Of a DNA stretch of 64,000 nucleotides, positions 46,421 to 58,529 are shown in pieces. This DNA is from Mesotaenium endlicherianum. Lineage: Eukaryota; Streptophyta; Zygnematophyceae; Zygnematales; Mesotaeniaceae. The notes below the pieces were generated by a model. It saw only the letters and a list, made by a program, of their open reading frames with translations, was not told the origin of the DNA and ran no database searches. Numbering within the stretch: position 1 is the stretch's first letter; each line of letters opens with the position of its first letter. The stretch lies in NCBI GenBank assembly GCA_009602735.1, contig WELA01012905.1, forward strand, positions 101,088-165,087, written 5' to 3'. A program made the translations under genes and the position numbers.

Positions 46421-47565
46421 GTCTGGGGGGCGGGCTGTCCGGGGGGTGTGTGCGGGGGTCCGACGGTTGCGGCGGCACCCGTCCTGGCCGGGTGTGGGGA
46501 GGGGTGGGCGCGTGCGGGCACGGGGCGTGCCCCTGCATGAAGGTGCGTGGTTGTGTGTGTGTAAGGCGGCTGGCGCGTGCACACGTACAAGTCTGTGTGC
46601 TTGCATTCCTGTGTGCATGTGCGGGCGAGCAGGCAGGGGGCGCGTGTGTGCATGTATGCCAGAGTGTGAGCTTGCGTGGGCAGGCGAGCGGGTGGGCGAG
46701 TGGGCGCACGCTTGCGCGCGCGTGTGCGCCTGTGGGGCTGTGCGGGAGGTGTGTGCGTGTGCACGTGCGTCTGTGCACGAGTCTGCTCGTACGCGCGTGT
46801 ATGGGCGGCTGACAGCTATGATCGCTCGGTGCGTCTTCAGGCGTCATCTGCCCGCCTGCGCAGTCCGGCCGTGCTCGCTGTCGAGCCAGCCAGGCTGCCA
46901 GCGCGTCAGCGATTCAGTCTCGCTCGTGAATAGGAGCGAGGCGAGCAGGCACCATTGCGTGCGTGCCAGTGCCAGGCCCAGTGGCATATTCCTGGAGGGC
47001 GGCAAGGCTCGAGTGTGGTGCTCTGCGATGCATGCCCTGCATCTTGTGGTGCTGGTGGGGCCGGAGGTAAGTTGTCGCATCCTCCCCATTCTTACCTTGT
47101 GCACGCACCGACGCGGTCGGGGGGGGGGGGGGGGCGGTCAAACAAGCAGTTGTGTTTTCTTACGGTGTGAGTTTGGGTGCGTGTGTGCTTGTACCGGCGG
47201 GCGGGCAGGCAGGCACGCATGCACGTCTGCGTAGGGGCCCCGGGAGTGCGTGTGCCAGGGTGAGACTCTCTGCCTGCACTGCTGCTTGCCGGCGGCATGT
47301 GACGTGCCTCTGTTTGGGGCAACGCTAGCGGTGCATGCTGTGCCTGCCCCCCTCTGGCTTCCTGTGCGCAGGCGTGTGCTGGGGATGATTCCTCTGGGCG
47401 GGNCCCCCCTCTGGCTTTCTGTGCGCAGGTGTGTGCTGGGGAGATTCCTCTGGGCAGGGGCGCTCTTCTGCTGGGGCCACAGACAGCACCACCGGCGTGT
47501 GGGGAAGGGGCCCAGGGGTTAGTACGCGGGGCTCCCACGTTGCCTGTCCCCCGCTGCTTCTGCTT
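46421..47565. repeat. GT-rich repeat, diverged extra copy
   Basis: From about 46,430 the sequence GGCGGGCTGTCCGGGGGGTG, then TCCGACGG and the following GT-rich DNA match the opening parts at about 108 and 47,672. The copy is shorter and more diverged than copies A and B. It continues to a GTAAGT donor-like site near 47,069. No coding call is made. Confidence 0.55.
47347..47460. repeat. Near-identical ~57-bp pair separated by a single N
   Basis: CCCCCCTCTGGCTTCCTGTG and what follows (47,347-47,402) is repeated after the N at 47,403 (47,404-47,460) with few differences. This is most likely two contig ends joined without merging. Confidence 0.7.
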
Positions 47566-49097
47566 GGGGGGGGGTGGGGCGACGACGGCGGCTGGGCCCC
47601 CCCACCCCCCACCATCTGGTGCATACGGGGGGAAGCGAGAGCCGCCAACACCTCTTGCTTCGGTGTCCGAGGTGGGCTGTCTGGAGGTTGTGTGCGGGGC
47701 TCCGACGGCAGTGGTGGCACCCGCCCTGACTGGGTGTGCGGGGGGGGTGGCGCACAGGCGCGCTTATGCCCTGCATGAAGGCACGTGACTGTGTGTGCAT
47801 GTTTGGACTGGCAGGCGCGTGCGCGCGCACAAGTCTCTGTGCTTGCACTCGTGTGTGCATGTGCGGGCGCGCAGGGGGCGCGTGCGTGCGTTTGCGGCAG
47901 TGTGTGTGCTTTCGCGGACAGGTCAGCGGGCGGGCGAGTGGGCAAACGGGCAATCATGTGTGTGTGGAGGAGGGGGGAGCGTGCACTTCGGTGGTGAAGA
48001 AGCAGTGGTGTTTTGTGATGCCCCCTCTCCCACATGGTCGGGGTTGCAGCTCTCCCAGCTGCTGTCCAGACGCTGTGCGTGGGGGCCCAACAGTAGCAGC
48101 TGCCCCCCCCCCCCTGGTTTCATGTGTGTGGGGGTCATTGGCTGCGGCTGCACGCCTATGGTCTGGTGCTGGTGCATGGGGAGGGGGGGGNCTCTCCTGC
48201 CTAGCGTGCACGGCAGTCACCAGCGCCTTTTTCCCCCCATCAACTCAGCGCCCGTGCCACCCGCACCCCTCCCACTCGGGGGGTGGCGCTGATGCGTGGA
48301 AGCACCGCTGCTTGCTACACCTGTTACCTGTGCTGCTTGCACCCCCTTGTTACTCGCGGCTTTGACATGTATGTGAGGTCAAGTGCTGCTTGACTCCTGG
48401 GAGTTAAGCTGAGACACTGTCGTGTCCTTCCTTTGGCGAGGCCGTCGTGAACAAGCCTCACTAGAGGGGTGCGTGGACAGCTGGTCTCTGTTGCTACTGC
48501 TCCTTTGCTGCTCCGTGTGCTACTCCTGCTGCTTGGAGTAATGGCGCCGGCTCCTCTGCCGTACTGTGTGCTAGCCAGCTGCACAAGCCGCATGGTGCAG
48601 TAGGGGAAAAAGGTGGAGGGAGAAGGAGGGCGGGGGGGTGGGGGGTTTGGACCATATGCATGCGTGCTGTGCGTGCGCACCTGCAGGCTGTGCACGCGTG
48701 GGTGTCAGCCAGCGGGCAGGGCAGGCAGGTGCCCATGCAAGTCTCTATCTGTGCTTGTGCGCGTCTGTGCATCTCTGTGCTTGCAGATATGTGTGCATGT
48801 GTGTAAATATGTATTTATTTAGTGCTTTTGTGTGTGCATTTGTGGAAATGGGTGCGTGTATGTATGCCTTCTGTGTCTGGGTGCCTGGTGTGTGTTTAAG
48901 ACGAGTGTCTCTCGTCCTCTCTCACTCGTGGTCCTTGTTCAAGCTTCCCAATGCGCTCAGCAGCTGAGCACACAGGCGTGTGTGCATGCTGTGTGTGCAT
49001 TCATGTGTCTCGATGCAAAAGTGTGTGCATGGGAGGCTGTGGTTGCACACATCTCTGTGCTTGTGCGAGCGTGCGTGCATGTGTGAATGTGTGTTGT

Positions 49098-49133
<36 letters not shown>

Positions 49134-49590
49134 TGCACGCGTGTGCGTGTGTGAGAGAGAGAGAGAGAGAGAACTTGTGTTTGTGTGTATGTTTGTATAA
49201 GTGCACAGGAACATATGTGAGCATAAATGTCAAAATTTACAATCTCCCGCTGCTTCTGCTCCTGCTTGCACAAGCGCTTGGCAGTTGAGCATGCGTGTGC
49301 CCTTGGATGCGGGACCACCAAACAGCAGCCTGCTGGGCGAGGCAAGTGAGCGCTAAGGCTGGCTGTGGGGCCGGCGGGGCAGATGGGCTTTGCAGCTGAG
49401 CGCATGTGTGTGCTTACTAGAGGGCCTGTCATTGAGCAGATGGGTGGCAGTTCGCAGCTGCGTCACTAGCTAAGTTGTTGGAGGAGGAGGCTTTGGGGGG
49501 GGTGGGCACGCATGCGGACTGCAGCTAAGTGCTCGTGCACGCTTGCAGTCGCAGGTGGTGAGTCTGCAAGCGAGCGCTGGCATTGCTCGC
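47566..49590. repeat. GC-rich, GT-repetitive segment (duplication copy B, front part)
   Basis: It is colinear with 1-1,590. It holds about 430 extra bases (48,192 to about 48,620) that begin right after a single N at 48,191. The CAGCTGAGC motifs recur near 48,950-49,550. No coding call is made. Confidence 0.75.
49101..49172. repeat. (GT)n and (GA)n microsatellites
   Basis: A pure GT run at 49,101-49,132 is followed by a GA run at 49,153-49,172. Copy A has shorter, interrupted versions near 1,110-1,195. Confidence 0.9.
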
Positions 49591-51243
49591 GGTGCTACTA
49601 TTCCTTGTAGTCGCTTTCATCCAGAAGTCGGCAGCTGATCCTTGAATAGTCCATGTAGGTCGTCCTGACTGCGCACCAGTGGAGGCTAAATTGCTGACAC
49701 ATTTTTTACTCATGCGTTTCTGCCTTCCGTGGTATGATGTGTTGGTTTTATAGTTCGTTTGCTATACGTGGCGCAACGCACAGCAGTCCATGTTTTATAA
49801 AGAACTTATTGCACTTGCAGAGGTCGTTTGAGAGACTATGAGTGAATCACAACCATTTGCCATTTTATGAAATGATGCTTGGGTGAGCACTGCAACACGT
49901 TGCTTGGATGCACGAATCTGAAGGATCAACTCAGGCCGTTACTTGCACAACTTATCAACAGCGTCAGTTCAACTTATGCCTGCCTGCTGGAGCTGCTTAG
50001 AGAATTGCATCATTGATTCCTTAGTAGTAAAATTGTAGAAGGTCTTTGTCTGAGCATGCGTCAAAATGTGTAGTAACTGTGTTGTTCAAGTAGAAAGTCA
50101 TTCTGACATGTCAAAGAGACAGTATGTGCCAAGGGCATGCGTTGTTTAAGTAAGTCCATTAGTGCAATGAGGCAACGTTTGTAATATACCCGCCAGGTGG
50201 CACAAGCAGCACATTATTTAGCTTCTTATAACATTAGTCTTGGAAGTACGTTAGAGTGATGTCAGCAATTAAGGAGACAACAAAAGGTTCACCAATAAGT
50301 AATTTATGTGACATGGATTATGGTTAGGGCTCTAAAGAAATATGCACATGTACAACAGGACACATTTTTTGGACAACTATTCTTCCATTTTTCAAGGATG
50401 CTTTTACGCACAAGGTTATCAACCATATTTCTCATTATATTTTGATAATTTGTACGAGTCCTATGTCAGATTTGTCAGATTTGTACTAGTCCTATGTTCA
50501 GATCCCGCTGCCAGCAACCGCTGGCCGATGGAGCGCAAGGCAAAACCCTACAAATTTATGAAAGCAATTCTTTATAATGAAAAAAATTCACTTCTACCTG
50601 GCTTACTAAAAATTTTACAAGTGTGTTTTCACGCGTGCGACCGTCATGACTTATCAACGACGTTGGAATTTAACGTCGTGACGTCAACATTATCACGTAT
50701 GAAGCGTTCTAAACGTACGGAGCCATTTTTACACACCGAAATTAGCAAACTAGCGTACTATATGTACATAGTGTACTATCGTACGGCGTAACCCTGCTGA
50801 CCAGCCACGTGATTGAGTGGGGGCAGGCGTTGCAGGCAGGCAGTCTGGCAGCGTATGCACCTCGCAAAGAAGGGTCTAGGGGTGAGAGCGGTGAGAAATT
50901 GTGCGTTCCAACGTGGCTGCTGCTCTCCCATAAGAGGAACGCCATGGAAAGATGTCTTGCATATATAATCAGTAAATGAGAAGTTGCCGAGTCTGTGGGG
51001 GTCGCCACTACGAGATCTACTGGCTTAGAATAGTCTTGACAGCCGCATTAAGACCTCATGGCTAATCACAAGAAAATTGCTCTGCCTGGGTCCTAAACGG
51101 AAGACCCAAGAAAACTGTGACTGCTGGTGTGAGATCTTCGATCAGCTGGCAGCTTCCCGCTGGGCTTCCTCCTCCAATCTTAGCATTTAGAGTCTATCCT
51201 CCTGAGGTGCGATCATCAAGCACTGCGATCATCAAGCATCTGG
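49591..51243. other. Duplicated stretch without a recognised gene (copy B)
   Basis: It is colinear with 1,591-2,773. The segment 49,773-50,193 has no counterpart in copy A, and about 75 bp near 51,090-51,165 is also extra. Nothing else is recognised. Confidence 0.6.
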
Positions 51244-52723
51244 TGTGGACTTTCTAGGACCAAGTGTCGACGCAACTCCATGGGTTGTTGAAGCAGAGTT
51301 CTCGGAAGCACTTGAAGAGGAGGGTTTCGGTGTTGACATGGATGCCTTGTTGAGTGAGGCTCAGGATGATCTAGAGGTAGAGGAAGAGGAGATGGAGGAG
51401 CTTTTTGGTGCTGCAGCTCCAGGACAAAGAAGAGCAAGGTAGTCAATCGATGAATTACTAGACGTGTCTATTAGCTAGCATGTACATATTAGAGCTAGCA
51501 TGTACATATTAGAGCTAGCATGTCTATAATAGAGAAAGTGGGAGTTGAGCATGTGAATGTATGTTAAATCAATTTTGGGTGTATTATGACTTGATGTAAT
51601 ATTGCATGATGTGTGAATGATGTTCATGGTATGGTCCTTGCGCACAACTAGATTCAAAGCAGGGTTCGTAGCTGAAGCCTGACATACACTTTTGTTGGCA
51701 ACGCGTAGCAGCAATCGTGATCGAATTTTAGCGACTCATGCAATGAAATGTACTCATGGGGTCAATTGTCGGGCGTGCAAAAATTGCACAACAAATACAG
51801 GCAAATGAGGGAAGACACAAGGAAGGTGACAGAGTACCGAGATTAACCGTTGGACGGGGTAGGGCGAGTCGGTGTACAGTGGACTTGTGACAAGAAAATA
51901 AACCTGCTGCCCAAATCCAAGTTAGCAGTGGCCACGTAACGTGTGCAAAGACCGTTTTCATGGTCCCTCTGCTGGCCACCACATGGACGGCGTCTTGAAG
52001 CCCGAGCACGAGACACTGCTTATGAGCATGGAGAGCGCAGTGGACACATGCACTTAAAATGTGAGTAACTTTCTGCCAGAATACATATTTAGGCACATGC
52101 GTGGTAGGGACACGTTACAGAGTGCCTGAGCTTGGATGTCGTGGCCACTTTGTATGCAGTGGTATGAGGAGAAAGTGAACGCCAAGAAGGGCGAGAAGCA
52201 GTTGGCATACCTTTCAGATGGTGACGACGGAGAGCGCAAGGACGAGGACCAAGTACATGGAGCCCAGTGCAGGACCCAGTTCCAAGACGGCCACCGCCAA
52301 CGAGCAAGGTGCGTGAACGGAGGTGTGCGTGACCAACCTTGATATCCAGCGCAATATCAGATATCAAAGATGTGGGCTGTTTTGATCCTATGTCTGTGAG
52401 ATTGGTGTGCAGGTCGTATAGCTCGCCGCACGCCGCTGCCCACACCCAAGGGTGAGACCTAACCATGACACAACCATTGTCCACAAAGGGTGTATGCACG
52501 AGACAGATCGACTTTGGGCTGGCATTGAGCAGGCCGTGCAGGTTTTGATCCAGTGTAAGTGGCATCTCCTCATCCGCGAGGTGAGCAAAACATGGATCTT
52601 CACTCTGTGAGTTGCGGTGCTCTGTGCATCTTCCATGCGCATTCTGAAGCGGACTCCATTTTAAAAGAGTGGGGAGGTGAAGATGCAAGAAGGACACTCC
52701 AGATGGCATCTTTGTCTCCAAGA
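51244..52723 (+). CDS. Unrecognised multi-exon gene-like region, duplication copy B
   Basis: The blocks equivalent to copy A are 51,244-51,438 (acidic), 51,956-52,057, 52,154-52,250, 52,533-52,580 and 52,649-52,723. Block 4 reads AVQVLIQCKWHLLIRE and ends in a GTGAGC donor. The presumed intron between blocks 4 and 5 is under 80 bp here, against more than 320 bp in copy A, where a MITE-like insertion sits. Block 5 has the same 25-residue protein sequence as copy A. Block 1 is freer to vary, with many replacement changes. A joined gene model with consistent phases was not found, so the status as gene or pseudogene is open. No family is recognised. Confidence 0.4.
51475..51535. repeat. 22-bp tandem repeat in copy B
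   Basis: AGCATGTACATATTAGAGCT-type units occur two and a half times in a row. Copy A has fewer, diverged units near 3,000-3,030. Confidence 0.8.
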
Positions 52724-54740
52724 GGTGAGGGGGTGCATAATGCAAGAGCTACTGTGATGTGGATATCGCCATAGTCCATGCGTGCACCTCATGTCCAGTG
52801 AGTGCGTGTGCGTGACTGGTCTCAAATGAAAGGGGGACCTCAGGTGCAGGAGTGGGAAGGTTGACATCCCCAACATCGGGAGGTGAGCAACGCCTGCACA
52901 CGTTGTAAAGGTTGGCCTTTTCCTTCTAGTTTTGACCAATTATGCACGAGCAATGACCCTCGTGTCTGCGATGCTGTGTAGGAAAATCTGGGCCAACACA
53001 TAGCAGTCAGATCTCCGAGAGCAGTAAATGGAATCCAATTTGTCAGAGGGGGCGCGCGTCGCAAACACCAACGTCATCGCAACCAAGGTAGAAGAAGAGG
53101 CCAGCCCCACAAACGACAAGGCGCGTGCCCTCGTATGTGAAGTACACTAGCGCTTTTGCTCCACAATAATTCTTTGTACATAGAGCTCCAGCAGGTAATG
53201 AAGGTGTGTGCTGTAATTTGGTTGGAGATGACAAGGAGGAATATCCGTGGGACGGGCTTGAAGACCCCGCGCACAATGGAAGCAAAAGGACCCTTGAACA
53301 ACCTGGTGTAGCGTATATTGTGGGTTTCTCCGCATTGCACACCTTAAGCAGTTGCTTATATGCACAGTTGCAGGTATACTGACGCGGAACAGCAGGCGCA
53401 AGCATTTGACACAGTGGTATATGTTGGGGAATGGTTGGCAAAAATAAGTGGTTACGATAGGTGTCTTTGGCCCTTACAATGTCTGCTTGCAAGATGCAGG
53501 TACTTATGTGAGATGTGTTTGGCAGAACCAGTGGGTGATTGTAAGCTGCAGGTAGCTTAGCCCCTTGTCTAAGGCAAAAGCAGTGAGTGAGTCGGAGGCT
53601 GCAGCCAAACTTAGGTGATATCGTAGGCATGAGCAGTGGGTGATAGGAAGCTGTGGGTAGTTATGAGTGGCATAAACAAGGGGTGATTGGTACCTTGTAA
53701 CTGTGGACTTGAATAGCAAGACCCATTTGTGGAGCTGGTAGGGAGCCAAGTGGCTCTCTGTGTAACAACTCCATCAATTATTACTAATATTGTGGTTTTC
53801 TTATACATGCACGCTTGTCAATGTCGATGTGCAAATTTCTTTTATAGCTCGCAATTTCTCGTGTCAAAAAAATCACGTGGCAAACTAGGAGTAGCACACA
53901 TGGAATGTAGGAAAGAGCCGGTGCCCCATGTAATTGTAGTAGGGTTCGCCTGAAACAAAACAGTTGTTGTCATTAGACTCACGCACATGCACCGACATTC
54001 TACCTACGATCATCTCCACGACGAGGCGCAAGAGTTGCACACGTCTCTTCTCGTCGGAGCACCTGCGAGTGGTTGGGGGGACTCCGTCTGCGTTGCCTGT
54101 CGGAGATGGAAAATTTATCCTTGTAGGCAAAGAATGTCGATCCCCGTCGACCCGTAGTACAGGGTGAAAATGAGGCAGAGTGAGGCCAAAGGAAATCCTT
54201 CTTTGAAACCCAATCTCCGCTCCCCAGGGCGGAGATTGGGTACCTCTCCGTCCTTGACGTTTTGGCTGTCTCCACTAGACCTGTCTCAGGGTGAATCGAC
54301 ACCTTGAAATAACTTGACTCTGAATAGGTCCTTTCCCATATGCAGGCCTACTATATTGACAGTGCCCATTTCCTCCAAAAGCCTTGAAAACACGCCCTGT
54401 ATGCTATTGTAGTCATCCTGACCTTCAAAGCATATAACAATGCAAGTATTAGCAACTCAGTATATTATGTCCAGGCTATCCTTTGTTATAATTTTGACAG
54501 CTATTGTAGTCCGATTTACTCCCCTGTGTAGGGCTGCTATGTCTCCTCTAATTTGCACCCTCACTACTCTGCCTGGTTGGAGTTGCAATTGTACTATACA
54601 TTGTCTCAAAGTCTTTTGCAAAGACAAGGTTATTGTCAGCGCAGCTGCACTCTTTTTTGGTCCCACTTGAGCATATGTCGTGGTTGCCAGGTTCTCTACT
54701 TTTCTTTTGGAAGGCAACTTGGGGAGGGAAATCTTTGTAT
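52724..54740. other. End of copy B and unassigned sequence
   Basis: To about 53,215 this parallels 4,466-4,939. Beyond that, minus-strand frames at about 54,000-54,300 and 54,457-54,717 (start MPSKRKVENLATTTYAQVGP) may be pieces of one old coding sequence, but no domain is recognised. An 18-bp GC-rich inverted pair (AACCCAATCTCCGCTCCC and GGGCGGAGATTGGG) lies at about 54,207-54,241. Confidence 0.4.
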
Positions 54741-56133
54741 CAGTGAATTGCCTAATTATGCATCTATGTGTGATATGCTAGATGAGTGGCCAAATGCCCT
54801 CAAGTGGATGGCAATTTGGGATGATGGAATTTGGTTAGCCGAGGTCCTATCCGTGTGGTTAACTCCCAGGTAGGCGGTGTTATTGCACTTGCCGCTGAAC
54901 AGTAAATTCATCCCATGTACGTGGGTTAGGTAATGCCCTCGAGTTCGACATTCCAAAACGAGGCCAACTCTCTATACATCTTACTGAGAGAACATATGAA
55001 TCCAAGGCTGCAAGCAATTACACCAACTGCTTACTAATTTTGCTTATGTATGAGTTCACTGATTGCATGATTGCTGCTTGTAGCTTGCATATCACTATGA
55101 GTATTGTTTGTGCTAGATATGTGGTCTTTCGCCGGTGTATAAGTCAACGAGAAAATACCATAAAGTGTAATGATCTGAGCTTTTTAGGCGCAATTGGGAC
55201 GTTTTCCTAATTACCTAAAATGCGTTACACTATTTATCGATATATTAATTGATAAATGATTGCATCTTCATGAATTATTCGACACACGCGTGTGCCGACT
55301 AATTCCTGATTGATTGACGATACGACCAAGATGCTATTGCAAAAAGCGTCGTGAAGTAATTTGACTACTTTGCAATAGTACGACATAATTAATAATAAAG
55401 TTACTTTGATTAATTATGAAGGAATTACTTAATCAATCAATGATTAATTAACTTATTATGACTTCCATCATTTTGGATAATGACTGTCATTGTTTTTGGA
55501 TAACGACAATCGTTAACCCGTAAGAAAACACCTTTGAAAGTGGCCCAAGGGAGCCACCGACTGATTTTGCTATATACATTGTATTATCAAGTATAATACA
55601 GAAGTACATAACGCAGTATTTTGTATTATCAAGTATAATACATATATGCATATCGCGATTTATAGAATATATTGCAAATACATATTATAATACCAAGAGG
55701 CATTATGACACCTACGTAAAGTCATGAGGCTCCTTGCATAAGCCAAGAGTCATAACGAAACCTCCCAAGAAGAGGTTTGTCTCCTTTCACATGTTACGTA
55801 AAGAGGTAGACCTTTTGGGTTGTCACGTTCAACAAGTACAAGTTGTCCTGTCACAACCCCCTAACATAGGTGTCGCTGGAGTGTTGAGCACTCAACTGGC
55901 TCGCGTTGGCAAGTGTAAATACTTGCAGAGCCAATCTTAGTGCAACTCTGAGTGTTTAACACCTCTTCTTGTCATTGCATTTTTGTTCAGTTTTTGCAGA
56001 ACTCCTTTCTAAAAAGTTTAAAAAATATCTTCACAATTCTCATGAAAGTTAAGAATTGTTACATTAAAATCACTTGCTGATATAATAATATTTTCTTAAT
56101 CGTTAATCGCCTATTGGTAAGTCAATTCATTTC
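54741..56133 (+). repeat. Truncated F1 LTR split by an F3 LTR
   Basis: F1 LTR sequence in plus orientation begins inside the LTR (CAGTGAATTGCC) at 54,741. It runs to 55,165, resumes at 56,064 and ends near AATTCATTTC at 56,132. The first part of the LTR is missing. A broken fossil. Confidence 0.75.
55166..56063. mobile_element. Solo F3 LTR inserted in an F1 LTR
   Basis: Spanning 898 bp from TGTAATGATCTGAGC to AATTGTTACA, it is colinear with 21,277-22,219. The flanks (TAAAG and TTAAA) suggest a worn 5-bp target duplication. No internal part remains. Confidence 0.7.
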
Positions 56134-57774
56134 CATCTGCCACCTGCTCCTCTAGGCATGTTCGTGTTAATTCAGACTCTTGGTATTGTCATTCTAGTGG
56201 GTTGATCATGATACTTTGTGGATCTTAGGATGGGTGCAGGCTCTATCTTGGACACAAGCCCCATATTGAAAAATACCTTCTGGTTGAACGTGTACAAAGT
56301 TATATATTGAGTGTAGGTAGGTAGGTGGTCAAAAATGGATTCAATAGATTTTTGGCATTTTTGAAATATATGATGAATTAAATGTAAAAACAATTCTGTA
56401 CTTTTTAGAAAAATAAATTTTGCAAAAATGTACGTTCACACCAAAATTAGGGCACATAATGAAATGCACATGTAACAGGACTTATAAGGGCATAAATACT
56501 AAAAAGCCAATTTTTTTATGCCTATTTGCTATTAATTTTCAAAAAAAGAAAAAAAGTTTGAAGATACCTTCAAACTTGGAAAATTTATGCAATTCTTTTA
56601 CATAGAAGGACAGTCAACCAAAGTTATAGCATAAAACGATAGCAAATTGTTAACATATGGCACAGGACACAAAAAGTAGACGACTTATCATCAACTTTTG
56701 TATATGTAACTCATGGGCTTTATTTTGGGCCACGGTACTTAGATCGACCTGTAAATTCATCAGTAGCACTATGGGGGGGTACAAATCTAGTAGAATTATA
56801 TTCATATATGTACTTAAGATGTGTTTTGTGCGCACTTGCTTGCTTCACATGTGTAAGAAAATCCACATGTCAAAATTTAGAGGTCCACAAACTAGTGTCT
56901 TTTTATGCAGATTGTTTATTTTTGCATCCATGGATATTCAGATGGGTCGTGAATGCTTCCTCAAGTTTGGGAGGGATCAAGAATGTGGAGTACAAGTTAT
57001 GGCCATCTGTATGACGTAAAAAGATGATGCAATATGTAAGATATTCTCAGTTATTGCTTACTTTGCCGATCTCAGTTTCTTTACGTATCTTGGGCCTCAA
57101 TGGATGGAATGACCCAAACCTTCACCAATAATAGTATATGGGCATGAAAAAACTAATTAAATAATCTACATATTCAACCTACAAATGTATTGCATTACAT
57201 GGATTGCCACTCTTCACATGTGTGAAAAGCGCCACGTGGCACACACTGGAAGCAATAACTTGAAGAGATTTCATGAAAATTTAATTATTTTTTATTTTTT
57301 GGTCATCTCTGAGGGTCCTTGGTAGCCTCTCAAAAAATTGAGCCAATTATGAACTTTTTGTACAACTAAAGCTCATTCTTATGAAGCAGTTAGAATGGGA
57401 GAAAGTGACAATTTCCACTTTCGTCGACAAATCCAATGCAATAACTAATGGAGAAACTGTCAATTTTGTCTAAAACTTTGTTACAGTCTACATATGAAGG
57501 TTCTCTAGTACTATCTCAAACTTGAGACTATTCCAACAAAATTGCCGCAAATGGCGCTAAAAGGTATTTAAGTGTCCAAAAAATGGGCATTTGGAATGCA
57601 TGTGACTTTAATGGTATTCATCTCTTGTTCACATACTCATTTGTAAGCTTCTTGTTTGGCTACAAGCTACTATCTGGACCCTAAGTCTGAGGACCATGGG
57701 TCTTGGACCCCCAACAAGTGTCTACTCATCGACTGGCTCAACATGCAGGGGAATCTTGTTGGAGGAGGTGTAGC
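56134..57774. other. AT-rich stretch without a recognised gene
   Basis: The sequence is AT-rich. The longest open frame (56,657-57,019, plus) is Cys/Phe/Ile-rich, without a motif. Nothing further is supported. Confidence 0.5.
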
Positions 57775-58495
57775 TGTAATGAATCAGTATATTAGTGGAT
57801 ATAATATTCATTTAAATATAATAGTTAATTAAGTTCAGCCTGCTGAACTTTAGTTAATATTCAGTCTGCTGGACTTTACATAATTATCAGTTTGCTGACT
57901 CAGTCGAAAGCAGCAGGCTGAAAGTCCATATAAGTCAGCTTGCTGACACATTCTTTGACAGCAAGCTGACTTCCGTACTCGGTAGCAGCGAACTGCCTTG
58001 ATATGCATCTAAGTGCGATATGCTAGATGAATAGCCAGATGACATCCCTATGATGGATGGCTATTCGGGATGATGGGAGATGGCGGTGGATTTGGTTAAC
58101 CGAGGTCCTACCAACGTGGTTAACTCCCGGGTAGGCGGTGCCATCGCACTGACCGTTGAACAGTAAACTCATTCCATGTACATATGCTAGGCATTGCTCT
58201 CGAGTTCGGCATTCGGAAACGAGGCCAACTCTCTTGTACAGCTTACTGAGAGAGATCTGAATCCAAGGCGAGAAGCCATTGATACGCACTGTCTTCTAAC
58301 CTTGCTTATGTATGAGTTTACTGATTTGCATTATTGATGCTAGTTTACTCGCATTTGACTTACGAGTATTATTCACTGCTAGTGTGTTGTCCTTTGCCGT
58401 TTAACCAGTTAACGGAAAATACCATAAAGATTACTTGCTGATATAAAGATCTTTATTAATTGTTAATCGCCTATTTGGTAAGTCGATTCATTTCA
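57775..58495 (+). repeat. 5' LTR of X6
   Basis: 721 bp with near-inverted ends, TGTAATGAATC at the left and GATTCATTTCA at the right. An antisense frame of 88 codons (58,023-58,289) is open here and, as related versions, in most other F1 LTRs of the window. Confidence 0.9.
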
Positions 58496-58496
58496 G

Positions 58497-58508
58497 TGGT
58501 ATCGGAGC
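58497..58508 (+). promoter_or_regulatory. Primer-binding site
   Basis: TGGTATCGGAGC lies one base after the LTR. It differs at one position from TGGTATCAGAGC, the usual site for plant initiator methionine tRNA, which primes first-strand synthesis. Confidence 0.8.
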
Positions 58509-58529
58509 AGTTATCACAGTCTTCTTTGT

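Noticed and set aside
49101-49172. Possible CRISPR-like or regulatory array in the GT/GA region
   Set aside because: It is a simple microsatellite without unique spacers.
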